A DNA stretch of 64,000 bases from Candidatus Cloacimonadota bacterium (lineage in GTDB: Bacteria > Cloacimonadota > Cloacimonadia > Cloacimonadales > Cloacimonadaceae): the NCBI GenBank assembly GCA_023228125.1, contig JALOBT010000001.1, forward strand, positions 73,095 to 137,094, written 5' to 3'. Below, one piece after another: positions 54,308-62,835 of the stretch. Each line of letters opens with the position of its first letter. The first letter of the stretch is position 1. Position numbers and translations under genes: made by a program. Below the pieces are notes generated by a model. That model worked only from the letters and a program-made list of their open reading frames with translations, had not been told where the DNA came from and searched no databases.

Positions 54308-54765
54308 TAACCCCATTGCAGTAGCGTTATAAGGTACAGAAAACAGTATCCAGAGTATCGTGCTTGATTCTTGCTCTAGTTAAGAAGTGACACCCCAAAT
54401 GTCATATAGCGACCACTGTGAAAAGTAGGCATAAACCTTTATCAGGTGCAGAGATGCTTAGGACTGCTTTCGGAAAGATGTCATACTGGTTTTGGACTTG
54501 TTTGGACTGTTTTGTGACAGGTTTGTGTCAAATTAGGCATTGTTTTAGACTGGTTTCGGAACTGACTGATTATCAACAAAATAGACCAGATCGATAGACT
54601 CGCAGTGTGAGTGGAACGGTTATGAGATGAGATTTGTGCTGTATCTGAAAGAGGTCTTAATAATGAAACTGAAAGTCTAATGATGGGATAATGAGACGAT
54701 ACAACTTAACCCATATTTTGGGGTGAGAGGTAGTCTCAATAGTACCATTCCTAAAATGATAACAG
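54308..54765. other. Intergenic region containing end repeat copy 1
   Basis: Mostly the 273-bp repeat (54385-54657), then about 110 bases to the DUF4238 stop. A weak AT-rich hairpin TAAAATGA / TCATTTTA (54752-54773) overlaps that stop codon and might end the minus-strand operon. No gene seen. Confidence 0.6.
54385..54657. repeat. 273-bp direct repeat, copy 1 (putative Mu-like element end)
   Basis: Aligns without obvious length change to 59435-59707, roughly 80 percent identical by eye; homology starts sharply at AAGTGACACCCC in both. Internal landmarks: TGACACCCCAAATGTCA, CACTGTGA, GATGCTTAGGACTGCTTTCG, TTTGTGACAG, AGACTGGTTTCGGAAC and AGTGGAACGGTT. Repeated TGTGACA/TGTCA words suggest several transposase-binding sites, as at Mu or TnsB-type ends. 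The boundary and polarity are inferred. Confidence 0.85.
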
Positions 54766-55692
54766 TCATTTTAAATACGGCTCAAGATGTGATCTATCTT
54801 GAGCAAACAACTCCTGGTGAGATGCCTGGGAAATAAGATTATTGTAAAAGGTAGCTTCCTCCTTTGTCACTTGGTACTTTCCAGTAGAATACTCATTCCG
54901 TTTGGGGTCTATCAAAATTGCTATGGTCGGTGAGATCGGACAGTACAATACGAGTTCTTCAGGAAGGTCATTTATAACACTGTGATATGTAGCTCTTGTA
55001 TTTATTACTGGTTGATCTCCAGTAATAAATGGTATATCAGATTTGTTTTGTAAAAGTAGCAGAGATGTCTTATTAATTTTATTGCTTAAATCCATAGCCA
55101 TGATATGTGCAAATATGAACCTTAACACTGACCATGATCGCTTTAACGACTCAACTTGCTCTGGAAATCTAGCAGCTCTATTGACATAATCTTCTTGAAT
55201 ATTCTTAGTACGGAAGTACTGGGTTGTCAAATAAAGATTGAATTCAGCGTTAGATTTACTTTCTCCAAAGAAATCTGTTTTTTCTTCAGCCAAGCTATCA
55301 AGGAATCTAATCGAATCATTTTCAATACTTGAGTGATAGTCCTCTTCGACATTTATGTAAAGAGTTTCGAGGTCATGCGAAACATCTTTGTTGTTAGATG
55401 AGATGCTTAGAAACGCATCACGATCGTGTATCAATGCAGAGAACACGGTTAGAATTTTTATCGCATGTTTCTTAGCTATGATCCCCATCCCACTAATATA
55501 CCACTGGAATAATAAATTCAGATCACGTTGAGTAATCTCATCAAGTCTGTAAAAGTACTTTTGACATGCGCACGTAAGTGGTCTCCTGCCTTTTATCTCA
55601 TTATTCTTCAAACGGTAGATCAAAGAACCATTAAATACCCAGTTCTGTAAATATCTGCGCCAAACAAAATGCTGACTTTTTTTCCTTTGCAT
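54766..55692 (-). CDS. DUF4238 family protein
   Basis: 308 residues. The DUF4238 start motif reads SQHFVWRRYLQNWVFNGSLIYRL (usual QHFVPRFYLKNF), and the core PFITGDQPVIN with YCPISPTIAILID is present. The family is widespread in mobile and defence-rich DNA; its biochemical role is unknown. It is the last gene of a five-gene minus-strand operon that starts with the DNA methyltransferase (24 bases after the HEPN-like gene). Codon use is AT-rich, unlike the housekeeping genes. Confidence 0.82.
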   Translation of the reverse strand: MQRKKSQHFVWRRYLQNWVFNGSLIYRLKNNEIKGRRPLTCACQKYFYRLDEITQRDLNLLFQWYISGMGIIAKKHAIKILTVFSALIHDRDAFLSISSNNKDVSHDLETLYINVEEDYHSSIENDSIRFLDSLAEEKTDFFGESKSNAEFNLYLTTQYFRTKNIQEDYVNRAARFPEQVESLKRSWSVLRFIFAHIMAMDLSNKINKTSLLLLQNKSDIPFITGDQPVINTRATYHSVINDLPEELVLYCPISPTIAILIDPKRNEYSTGKYQVTKEEATFYNNLISQASHQELFAQDRSHLEPYLK

Positions 55693-55716
55693 ACTTCCTC
55701 TTATTTTTTTCGATGC

Positions 55717-56499
55717 TTAAAAGAGAGATTGTGTGATTTTCTTGACGCCTTCGATTAGTTCAAGAACATCGCTTTCATTGGGATCAACTTCCTTATCATG
55801 ATCGCACTTGTTTCTTATATCTCCCAATAACTGAATTCTTCTCCAATCTGCTGTGTCAACAATGTTTTCTCGTTGTAGAGTATCATTGCAATCAGAGATT
55901 GATAGGTGTTTTTTCTTGGGCAATTTGACTTCATGAGTGATGCATACCTGTTTTAGATGTCTCTCTAATACAACTCCAGCCATTGCACCCGCAGCCCTAA
56001 GAAATCGATTCTTGAGCAGGTACATGGCAGCTTCTAGTTCATCATCAAACATCTCTGCCTGCAAATGTAAGCGAATATCGAAGAGAGAACTCTCAAATCT
56101 TCTTTGTAATCCTTTTACGATTGACAGCTGCTGTTGAAAGTTTCTAATTGCATTCCTTTGGCCAGTGACTACTGTCCCTTTACCATTGAAGGTAAAATTC
56201 CCCAGTAGACAGTCTTCAATACTATAACCGACGGGACTGATTAGATCACGCGATCTAGGTTGTTCATATAATCTTTGAAAATCGTCTATTCTATCAGGAA
56301 GAAGCTGCTTGATTAGAAGCTTAGCCTCAGAGTACCAAGACTGGTATTCATCCTCAAAATCAGGGAGGTTTTGATTATCTCCAGCATCATCATCTTTATT
56401 TCCATCGTCATAGGAATTAAACATGCTTTTCAATAGACATTCCCCATAGTCTTTTAACCACTTGAAGTCCTTTTTATACCTCTCATTCGTATAACTCAT
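55717..56499 (-). CDS. HEPN-like protein in restriction-modification operon
   Basis: 260 residues, unnamed family. The C-terminal half is helical and contains AAGAMAGVVLERHLKQVC and LLGDIRNKCDHDKE, where R229-N-x3-H234 matches the RX4-6H motif of HEPN ribonucleases. The N-terminal half (acidic linker at about 30-50, then SWYSEAKLLIKQLLPDRIDDFQRLY) is not characteristic. HEPN proteins often act as RNases in toxin-antitoxin and abortive-infection systems. Whether this one is active is unknown. It lies 14 bases after the truncated S24 gene and 24 before the DUF4238 gene. Confidence 0.68.
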   Translation of the reverse strand: MSYTNERYKKDFKWLKDYGECLLKSMFNSYDDGNKDDDAGDNQNLPDFEDEYQSWYSEAKLLIKQLLPDRIDDFQRLYEQPRSRDLISPVGYSIEDCLLGNFTFNGKGTVVTGQRNAIRNFQQQLSIVKGLQRRFESSLFDIRLHLQAEMFDDELEAAMYLLKNRFLRAAGAMAGVVLERHLKQVCITHEVKLPKKKHLSISDCNDTLQRENIVDTADWRRIQLLGDIRNKCDHDKEVDPNESDVLELIEGVKKITQSLF

Positions 56500-56513
56500 G
56501 CCCCTCTCCTTTT

Positions 56514-56927
56514 TTAGTTAATCCTAAACTGCAACACCATCGTCCCAATCAGCGAAAGATCGTCTCCCTGTAATGAATCTATCACCTGGACTCTATACTC
56601 GGCATTGAAGGGATGTAGCAGCACCTGCTGGCGATGGTGGTCGAACTGAACACGTTTCAAGATGATGCCATCATTTACTCTAACTGTACATACTGCCCCA
56701 TCGGCATTGCTCCAGTCTTCCTTTTTTTGGATCACCACGATGTGGTTATTCATGATCAGAGGCTCCATGTTTTGTCCATTTACTCTGAATACGATATGGT
56801 TATCAAGCTTGTTCTTCAGGTAGATCTGCGGATATTCACCATGTTTCAGATTGAGCGTTATGAAAGGCATTTTACGCCGATCAATCACTGTCGCATTCAC
56901 CATATTTACTACTTGAGGTCCTTTCAT
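56514..56927 (-). CDS. Truncated S24/LexA-like domain, no HTH, catalytic Ser replaced by Asn
   Basis: 137 residues equal to the C-terminal half of the repressor at 61862-62596, with long shared runs (QVLLHPFNA, LIGTMV, DWSN). The HTH half and the Ala-Gly cleavage site are absent. In the S24 site, GQSMEP of the full repressor is GQNMEP (N53), while the general-base Lys is kept (K91, ILKRVQFD). It therefore can fold and dimerise but not cut itself. It sits 5 bases after the restriction endonuclease stop. The gene may be a leftover of a second repressor or a decoy that pairs with the intact one. ATG 56903 is an alternative start. Confidence 0.85.
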   Translation of the reverse strand: MKGPQVVNMVNATVIDRRKMPFITLNLKHGEYPQIYLKNKLDNHIVFRVNGQNMEPLIMNNHIVVIQKKEDWSNADGAVCTVRVNDGIILKRVQFDHHRQQVLLHPFNAEYRVQVIDSLQGDDLSLIGTMVLQFRIN

Positions 56928-56932
56928 CAGTT

Positions 56933-57883
56933 TTAATATGGCCCCAAAAACTTAGAACCATTAAAATGAATCAGATGATCTGGATTATCTTCAATCCATA
57001 CCTCAGTTTCCCAAGCTATAGAGCTGGAATATTTCGCGAAGGTAGCTCTATCCTTAAAAGCTGAAACGTACACCACACCATATTCGCAAGAATCAAAGAT
57101 ATTGGACAGTTCAACAAACCTTTTGCTGTCCATAGGCCCATGACTGGTAACGGATTCAATAAGAACAAGCCAATTCTTCTCAGGAACGAAAAACACCACA
57201 TCAGGGAATTTGTCATGTTCATCAAAGTGTACCTTGATAGATTTGCTGAGCTCGTCATTAAAGTAAGCCGATTTATCCTGTGTGTCACCTACGTAAAGTA
57301 GTTCTGCTCCGTGCAAAAACGCAGAAGCGAAGTTCTCGACGATAGACTTAATTAATTCGTTATGCTCTCCGGGACTTAGCAAGATTTCTTGGCCGGCATA
57401 TTTTACCGGAATACGTACCATATCTCTCGGTTTTGCGTATTTCTCTGCCAAAGAAGGCCTGGTATTTTTGAATTCTCTAACTGCTTTCTTCCAATTGGTA
57501 GAGCCATATTGTTGTATGAGAGACAAGAGCTCGGGCGTTACCTGATAAACAGCTTTAGGGCTATTAGTAGGTCTTTTATCATCATCTGGATTGTAAACCA
57601 CCATGCCTGCCTGCATCATATTATGAATACTGAAGCGGCGAAATGTCTCTCTTGAGTTTGGCGCGTATTTTACTCTGTAGTTCTCATAGCTAAAATCCAT
57701 GATTGGAGTAATACCCATGAGTGGATTAGTAGCGTCGCATACAGGAGTATCCGGCTTAAGACCTAATAAGGCTAATAGACACAAACCAGTCCTCTGATTC
57801 TGCTGAGTTTTGGGCATGCCTAATTCTTTCAGTAGTTTAATGGCCAAATCAATCCGCTTTTTAGCTATCTTGCTTATCTTCAC
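56933..57883 (-). CDS. BsuBI/PstI-like type II restriction endonuclease
   Basis: 316 residues. The C-terminal catalytic domain has the family pattern FPDVVFFVPEKNWLVLIESVTSHGPMDSKR (D228, E243, K254 region), a PD-(D/E)xK variant shared by PstI and BsuBI, which cut CTGCAG. The N-terminal part (about 1-150) carries a helical DNA-reading module with TNPLMGITPIMDFSYENYRVKYAPNSRET, also family-like. Specificity for CTGCAG is inference from family. Its start overlaps the methyltransferase gene by 23 bases; the truncated S24 gene follows. Together with the methyltransferase it makes a complete type II system. Confidence 0.9.
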   Translation of the reverse strand: MKISKIAKKRIDLAIKLLKELGMPKTQQNQRTGLCLLALLGLKPDTPVCDATNPLMGITPIMDFSYENYRVKYAPNSRETFRRFSIHNMMQAGMVVYNPDDDKRPTNSPKAVYQVTPELLSLIQQYGSTNWKKAVREFKNTRPSLAEKYAKPRDMVRIPVKYAGQEILLSPGEHNELIKSIVENFASAFLHGAELLYVGDTQDKSAYFNDELSKSIKVHFDEHDKFPDVVFFVPEKNWLVLIESVTSHGPMDSKRFVELSNIFDSCEYGVVYVSAFKDRATFAKYSSSIAWETEVWIEDNPDHLIHFNGSKFLGPY

Positions 57884-59354
57884 TTATTACTACCTCTGCT
57901 ATTATATCTTCGAATACTTGATGATTAAACTCGTTCTTTTGCAGCCTGATACCCAGTTCCCTTAATCTTGATAGGCTGGGATACTTCATCCTTTTCAAAT
58001 CGCTTACGTTGACCTGAGTATGTCCGCTAAATATTCTGAATTCATGGTCAAACCCTTCGGAATTCAGATAAGCCACCAATCCATAGGCTATATCAGATTC
58101 CAAGCCTTTCCCTTGATTATGAAAAACGTTTAAATGATTCTCAAAACAGATATATTCTGATTTGAAGTCAGCAGGGTGTACCAGGCCTGCGACTATTCTG
58201 CGTTTTTCCTCTTTAGACGAAAAGCGTCGAACTACTACATAGAATCCGGTTTCATACATGAGCTTTTGGGTCACAGCGTTTTGGTTGATTGAGGCTTTTA
58301 ATTCTTTTACGCTGGGCCAAAGAACTCTGAACTTGTGAATGTTTTGTGGATAAATAAGGGGAATAGACTCATCGGTGGACTCACTGCTGATATACTCACG
58401 GCTGCGGAAATCTACTACTGGCCCGGTGGAAACCATAATGCCTAAGTGTTTGAACGATGTCTCAACTTTAGGATAGTTATAGTTTGTTTCATAAGGCACG
58501 TTGATTATTAGTTCCCTTGATTTCAGATCTACAATGTCATGATAATCAATCCGTTTGCACTTGACATCTGCAACGCTTTGGTCTTTAGAATACGAGACTT
58601 CTACTTTATCAATGGCACCGCTTTTCTGTAGCATGATAATGATATTCTCCTGAAGCACACTGTCATTCTTGAAGACACTGTTTCTTGATTCAAACAGATG
58701 AATTCTTCGGATTACGGCATTTGCCAATATATGCTTGCGGAAGGGCAGGTAGTAAGTCCCATTACAAAAACTCCTTGGGATGATGGCAACCAGATAGCCA
58801 TCATTTTGCAGCAATTCCAAACTCATCGACACAAAGGCAGAATATAGGTTTACGACTTCGATATCTACCAATCTCAATAGCTTCCTGTGGCTTGAGCTGC
58901 TGTGTATCTTCTTGTATGGAGGGTTTAAGATTACGTGTGTATATTTGGGTTTATTGAATTGTAGCAGGTGATCAACAGCTTCTTCAATGAAATCCTTATG
59001 AAACACAGCATGTCCGACATCAGCAATAGAGCGCAATTCCTGTAGTGTCTTTGTCAGTTTCAATAATGTATTATCATCGATTTCATAGCAATCTATATCG
59101 TAGTGAATCCCTTGCACTCTTTGATTCATGTTCAGCACAAAAGCACATGCCAGTCCACCTATACCAGCTCCTGGATCAAGAAGCTTTACTACAGAGCCTT
59201 TTACATTGGGAAACATCGAGGCCATAAATAACGCTATTGCGCCAGGTGTGAGATATTGCCCAAAATCACTTTTATGGCTCACGCTGGTGCGATGTGAAAA
59301 TCGTGTCCTCTGAGTTTCCAGGGTCTCAATTAGTGTCGTTGATTCTTGGTCCAT
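57861..59354 (-). CDS. Adenine-specific DNA methyltransferase of the PstI/BsuBI-like system
   Basis: N6-adenine DNA methyltransferase (497 residues) that protects host sites from the adjacent endonuclease. A QYLTPGAIALFMA entry region precedes SAM motif I LLDPGAGIG (58-66) and catalytic motif IV NPPY (144-147). The target-recognition part follows, including RFSSKEEKRRIVAG and YICFENHLNVF, a segment common in Eco57I/BsuBI-type enzymes. First gene of the five-gene operon, so methylation would be made before cutting. It lies 80 bases from end repeat copy 2. Confidence 0.92.
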   Translation of the reverse strand: MDQESTTLIETLETQRTRFSHRTSVSHKSDFGQYLTPGAIALFMASMFPNVKGSVVKLLDPGAGIGGLACAFVLNMNQRVQGIHYDIDCYEIDDNTLLKLTKTLQELRSIADVGHAVFHKDFIEEAVDHLLQFNKPKYTHVILNPPYKKIHSSSSHRKLLRLVDIEVVNLYSAFVSMSLELLQNDGYLVAIIPRSFCNGTYYLPFRKHILANAVIRRIHLFESRNSVFKNDSVLQENIIIMLQKSGAIDKVEVSYSKDQSVADVKCKRIDYHDIVDLKSRELIINVPYETNYNYPKVETSFKHLGIMVSTGPVVDFRSREYISSESTDESIPLIYPQNIHKFRVLWPSVKELKASINQNAVTQKLMYETGFYVVVRRFSSKEEKRRIVAGLVHPADFKSEYICFENHLNVFHNQGKGLESDIAYGLVAYLNSEGFDHEFRIFSGHTQVNVSDLKRMKYPSLSRLRELGIRLQKNEFNHQVFEDIIAEVVISEDKQDS

Positions 59355-59842
59355 TTACTTTATTCTCCTAAACTCTTACTGAATAATTAGCGAATTTCTG
59401 TCAAGTAGAATCGAAGCAGAGCATTTTGTCTATAAAGTGACACCCCAAATGTCATATAGCCATCACTGTGACAAAATGGCATAAGCCTTTATCTGGTGTA
59501 GAGATGCTTAGGACTGCTTTCGGAAAGATGTCACAGTGGTTTTGGACTTCTTTGGACTGGTTTGTGACAGCTTTATGTCAAATATAGACTCTTTTCAGAC
59601 TGGTTTCGGAACTTCCTGAATCTCAACGAAATAGACCAGTTGGAAAGGATCGCAGTGCAAGTGGAACGGTTCCATTAAGAGTCATGTCTGCTGTCTGAAA
59701 GGAGTCTATCGTAAGAAGGCTTAAGTCTTATCGGTATGATTACATCACTCACTACGATTCCATACCTGCTCGAATATTCTTCTTGACCATTTTCAAAGTG
59801 TTGCTGAGACTACTCAGATATTTTAATTGGAGAAAGTGGATT
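59355..59842. other. Intergenic region containing end repeat copy 2
   Basis: Divergent spacer: the methyltransferase leader, the 273-bp repeat (59435-59707), then about 135 bases before the next gene. A TTG-started extension of the following ORF to 59783 is possible but lacks support. Confidence 0.6.
59435..59707. repeat. 273-bp direct repeat, copy 2 (putative Mu-like element end)
   Basis: See copy 1 at 54385-54657. This copy preserves more complete 11-bp motifs: TCACTGTGACA at 59463-59473 and, inverted, TGTCACAGTGG at 59529-59539; in copy 1 the same positions are degraded (CCACTGTGAAA, TGTCATACTGG). Copy 2 may therefore be the functional end and copy 1 the older one. Confidence 0.85.
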
Positions 59843-60274
59843 ATGCTAAGTAACACCATGAGCTTCTTGTATATGATAGAACATACGAGAATGACAAAGT
59901 CATACAAGGGACCTGTTTTACTGAGTCTCTTTCAAGAAAACACGATCGGTGGGAAAATCACCATTGATGAACTCATGGAGTATTTCAAATACTTTTATGC
60001 TGAGCCCAAGCACAGATTAGACTTGAATGATCTTATCCATGAGAATTTTGATAAGTGGTCGAATGATCAGTTAGAATCTCACATCATACGCAATCCTATT
60101 TCTGCCTTACTGAATACATCTTCAGAGCTATTCTACTTCATTAACAGAGAGTTCGGTATCAAGCAGGAAGTATATGAAGATTTGATTCAAGACATTGCTT
60201 TAGACTTAGTTAAGGAAAAGATTCATCAAAGGTTGGCTCACTACTACTCCATTAAGTTCAAAGTAGTCATATGA
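59843..60274 (+). CDS. Unrecognised cargo protein
   Basis: 143 residues from ATG 59843 (GGAGAAAG upstream). No named family recognised. The pattern MTKSYKGPVLLSLFQEN, then ITIDELMEYFKYFYAE and IRNPISALL resembles a small helical module that I recall in helicase- and nuclease-type defence proteins (Y-K-x-x-L-L-x-x-L then E-L-x-x-Y-F-x-x-F-Y), but this is memory, not a search. The stop overlaps the start of the following methyltransferase gene (ATGA), so the two form a unit. Confidence 0.6.
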   Translation: MLSNTMSFLYMIEHTRMTKSYKGPVLLSLFQENTIGGKITIDELMEYFKYFYAEPKHRLDLNDLIHENFDKWSNDQLESHIIRNPISALLNTSSELFYFINREFGIKQEVYEDLIQDIALDLVKEKIHQRLAHYYSIKFKVVI

Positions 60275-60879
60275 TTGTTATGGACAAACAGACCTTAGAA
60301 TACTACAACGATCACGCGATTGAATACTACAACAGTACAATTGATGTTGATATGAGGGATCTTTATGAATTGTTTGAAGTCAATTTAGCTGATGGAGACA
60401 GTATACTTGATGTAGGTTGTGGCTCAGGTCGAGATAGTAATTACTTTTTGGGTACCGGTTACTCTGTTACCGCAATTGAACCTAGTAAGGAGCTTGCACG
60501 TTTAGCAAGTGAACGGATTGGAATGGAAGTAATTAATACTCCTATTCAAGCGATTAACTTAAAATCTCAGTTCAATGGAGTTTGGGCATGTGCCTCACTT
60601 CTACATATACCATTCATTGAGATGCCTGCAGTGCTAAGGAAACTTCATGAAGCATTGAAGGATGGTGGCACATTCTTCATTTCCTTGAAAAAAGGAGATT
60701 ATGAAGGTTACAGATGTGGTAGGTACTTTTGCGATTACACTGTGCAAAAATTCGAGCAACTGAATTATAAAGATATTGGCTATCAATTGGTTAAGTATCA
60801 TGAATCTGCTGACAAGAGATCTGACAGACAACAAGAGACATGGCTGAATATTGTTCTGAAGAAGCAAGGCTTTAAATAA
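60271..60879 (+). CDS. Class I SAM-dependent methyltransferase (element cargo)
   Basis: 202 residues. YYNDHAIEYYNST start, motif I ILDVGCGSGRDSNYF (about 45-59), acidic loop VTAIEPSKEL, VWACASLLHIPF (motif IV position) and LKDGGTFFISLKKGDYEG. This type, with the EYYN start, is common next to defence helicases and in mobile DNA. The substrate is unknown. Second gene of a two-gene plus-strand unit inside the Mu-like element. Confidence 0.85.
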   Translation: MIVMDKQTLEYYNDHAIEYYNSTIDVDMRDLYELFEVNLADGDSILDVGCGSGRDSNYFLGTGYSVTAIEPSKELARLASERIGMEVINTPIQAINLKSQFNGVWACASLLHIPFIEMPAVLRKLHEALKDGGTFFISLKKGDYEGYRCGRYFCDYTVQKFEQLNYKDIGYQLVKYHESADKRSDRQQETWLNIVLKKQGFK

Positions 60880-61004
60880 CCGAAGTTTTGTTACGTGAGG
60901 TTTAAGAAGCATTCAACTCATGTTGCAGACGAAATCGGAATTGGAAACGCGGTTTCATAGGGTTGGCATGCCTAAGCCATCAAAATGGTTCATCCTCTTC
61001 TTTG

Positions 61005-61751
61005 TTAGTGTCCATTAAATAACGTGCATCTTGACATGATATGTATACAACTGAGGTATTCAGATACTCGATGTAAAGCGTCATTAACCTCCGTAAGAAT
61101 TTCATCATTCTTTTGGTACCCTCTAACAACCTGATCATTCTCATCTTTACATAGAAGATACACACCGCCTTTCTTTGTGTTCCCCTTTGGAACAGGGATC
61201 GAGAAAGGCATCCCTGCTAGGGATTCTTTGCTCAAAGGCTGCATAGTGTATTTCTCTTTGTCTAGTGATTGGGTACTTTTCGTTATTGGGTAACGAAAAA
61301 ACGAAGTGTCTCGATCGTACTTTGTTATAATTGGCAATAAGTTAGTAATCGTTTTTTCCTCAAGCCAATCACCGTTTGGAGCGATCCTACTTAGTTGATC
61401 CACATTCTTAATTAGTAAGTGCTCTAGCCAATAAACGTATAAATCGTCAATCCAATGACAAGAGAATAAATCTTTCCACTCCTCATTGATTATGATCATC
61501 GGCTTTTCAGAATCAAAAGATTTCTCTCCATAGGGTATCTTGAGTGCCTTATGCATGATGATAATCAATGATTTAATGAAAAGCTCAATCGAGTGCCTAT
61601 ACAAGAAGTTTATCGGCATTTCTGCTTGTTGGAAAGATAGTATTTGAGCTTTATGGTCACTCAGCAAATTTGCTGAAGCCCGATAAGCTTCTGCTGTTAT
61701 TCCAAAACCAAAATCAGGATGGGTTTCTATCCCTGTTATTAGGTACTGCAT
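61005..61751 (-). CDS. Unrecognised HEPN-like cargo protein
   Basis: 248 residues. The N-terminal third (AYRASANLLSDHKAQILSF, MPINFLYRHSIELFIKSLIIIMHKAL) looks like HEPN-superfamily helices in which the R-H-S-I-E-L segment pairs two helices. The rest has no recognisable motif. No clear RX4-6H motif is present, so RNase activity is not implied. It stands between the methyltransferase gene (convergent) and the repressor (same strand, 110 bases upstream). Confidence 0.55.
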   Translation of the reverse strand: MQYLITGIETHPDFGFGITAEAYRASANLLSDHKAQILSFQQAEMPINFLYRHSIELFIKSLIIIMHKALKIPYGEKSFDSEKPMIIINEEWKDLFSCHWIDDLYVYWLEHLLIKNVDQLSRIAPNGDWLEEKTITNLLPIITKYDRDTSFFRYPITKSTQSLDKEKYTMQPLSKESLAGMPFSIPVPKGNTKKGGVYLLCKDENDQVVRGYQKNDEILTEVNDALHRVSEYLSCIHIMSRCTLFNGH

Positions 61752-61861
61752 AATACTCCTTTGAATTATCAGCTGATTGTTCAGTTGTTAGCCTATAGGG
61801 TTACCAATCAAGTTGTCTTGTCCAGTTTTTATCTATACTTAGTCGTATTTTGCTCATGATT

Positions 61862-62596
61862 CTAACGCATCCTCAACTGCATGACCATTGTCCCAATCAA
61901 CGAGATATCATCTCCCTGCATCGAATCAACTACCTGGACCCGATAATCTGCATTGAAGGGATGGAGTAGCACCTGCTGGCGTTGGTGATCGAACTGGATA
62001 CGTTTCAGAGTGATTCCATCATTCAATCTGACAGCACAGACAGAGCCATCGGTGTTGCTCCAGTCTCCCTTTCTTTGGATCACAACGATATCATTATGCA
62101 TGATCTGAGGCTCCATACTTTGCCCATTTACCCGGAAGACCAAATAGCTATCGAGATTGTCTTTGAGATAAATCCGCGGTAATTCCACGAAATTGTCATG
62201 TTCAAAATTTTCTGTGACTTCGGCTGGCATTCCGGCAGAAATTTCAGCGAGTATCGGAAGTAAAACTGTACGGCTGTAACTGCTATCTGCGCAATCTGAT
62301 AGCTTACCTTTGACTGAGACCACATCTACCTTGGACTTGGTCTTTGACTCGGGCTTAGGGTCCCAGGGGGCACTCACATACATGCTACCCTCACCACTCA
62401 GCAGCCAATTCAAGTTCACTTTTTGCTCTGCTAATTTGATGAGAAATTCGGGGTCTGGAGACCTCTTATTGTTGATGTATCGGCTCATGGAATTCAGTGA
62501 AATTGCATTTTGTTTGGCAAAATCTCCGTGTGTCATACTTAGCGATCTGACCAGCATTTTGAGTCGATCACCGACTGTCTTGGCTGCCATATTCAC
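61862..62596 (-). CDS. Phage-type repressor: HTH plus S24 autoprotease
   Basis: 244 residues. An N-terminal XRE-like helix-turn-helix (about 8-66: GDFAKQNAISLNSMSRYINNKRSPDPEFL) is joined by a linker to an S24/LexA peptidase domain with cleavage site Ala121-Gly122 (EISAGMP), nucleophile S160 (GQSMEP) and base K198 (TLKRIQF). All catalytic residues are present, so it should self-cleave on RecA activation. It is divergent from the transposase, like the c repressor of Mu relative to the A gene. The 239-bp spacer holds candidate operators. A partial, inactive copy is at 56514-56927. Confidence 0.88.
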   Translation of the reverse strand: MNMAAKTVGDRLKMLVRSLSMTHGDFAKQNAISLNSMSRYINNKRSPDPEFLIKLAEQKVNLNWLLSGEGSMYVSAPWDPKPESKTKSKVDVVSVKGKLSDCADSSYSRTVLLPILAEISAGMPAEVTENFEHDNFVELPRIYLKDNLDSYLVFRVNGQSMEPQIMHNDIVVIQRKGDWSNTDGSVCAVRLNDGITLKRIQFDHQRQQVLLHPFNADYRVQVVDSMQGDDISLIGTMVMQLRMR

Positions 62597-62626
62597 TCCC
62601 AGTGGTCATTTTTAGGCTTGACCGAT

Positions 62627-62683
62627 ACCCGTTTGGGTGATAGTCTGCACCTGTGAACAAAGATATTAGCCTGATTAGTCAGG
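62627..62683. promoter_or_regulatory. Candidate operator palindromes between repressor and transposase
   Basis: Two short inverted repeats in the divergent spacer: ACCC-GTTT-GGGT (62627-62638) and CCTGA-TTAG-TCAGG (62670-62683). Position fits operators for the HTH repressor controlling both promoters. Sequence-based inference only; further to the right, TGTCGCAGTGG at 62787-62797 belongs to the GCACTGTGACA motif set. Confidence 0.35.
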
Positions 62684-62835
62684 TCAAGACATTTTTATAG
62701 AGTGTGATTGAGCGGCGGATTAATTCCGGCACTGTTTGAGTATCTTCAAAACTCGCCGGCGTTAGCGCAGAAAGGACTTCCCAAGATGTCGCAGTGGTTT
62801 TAAGTAGCTCCCAGATATACAGTTAAGGAGATACC

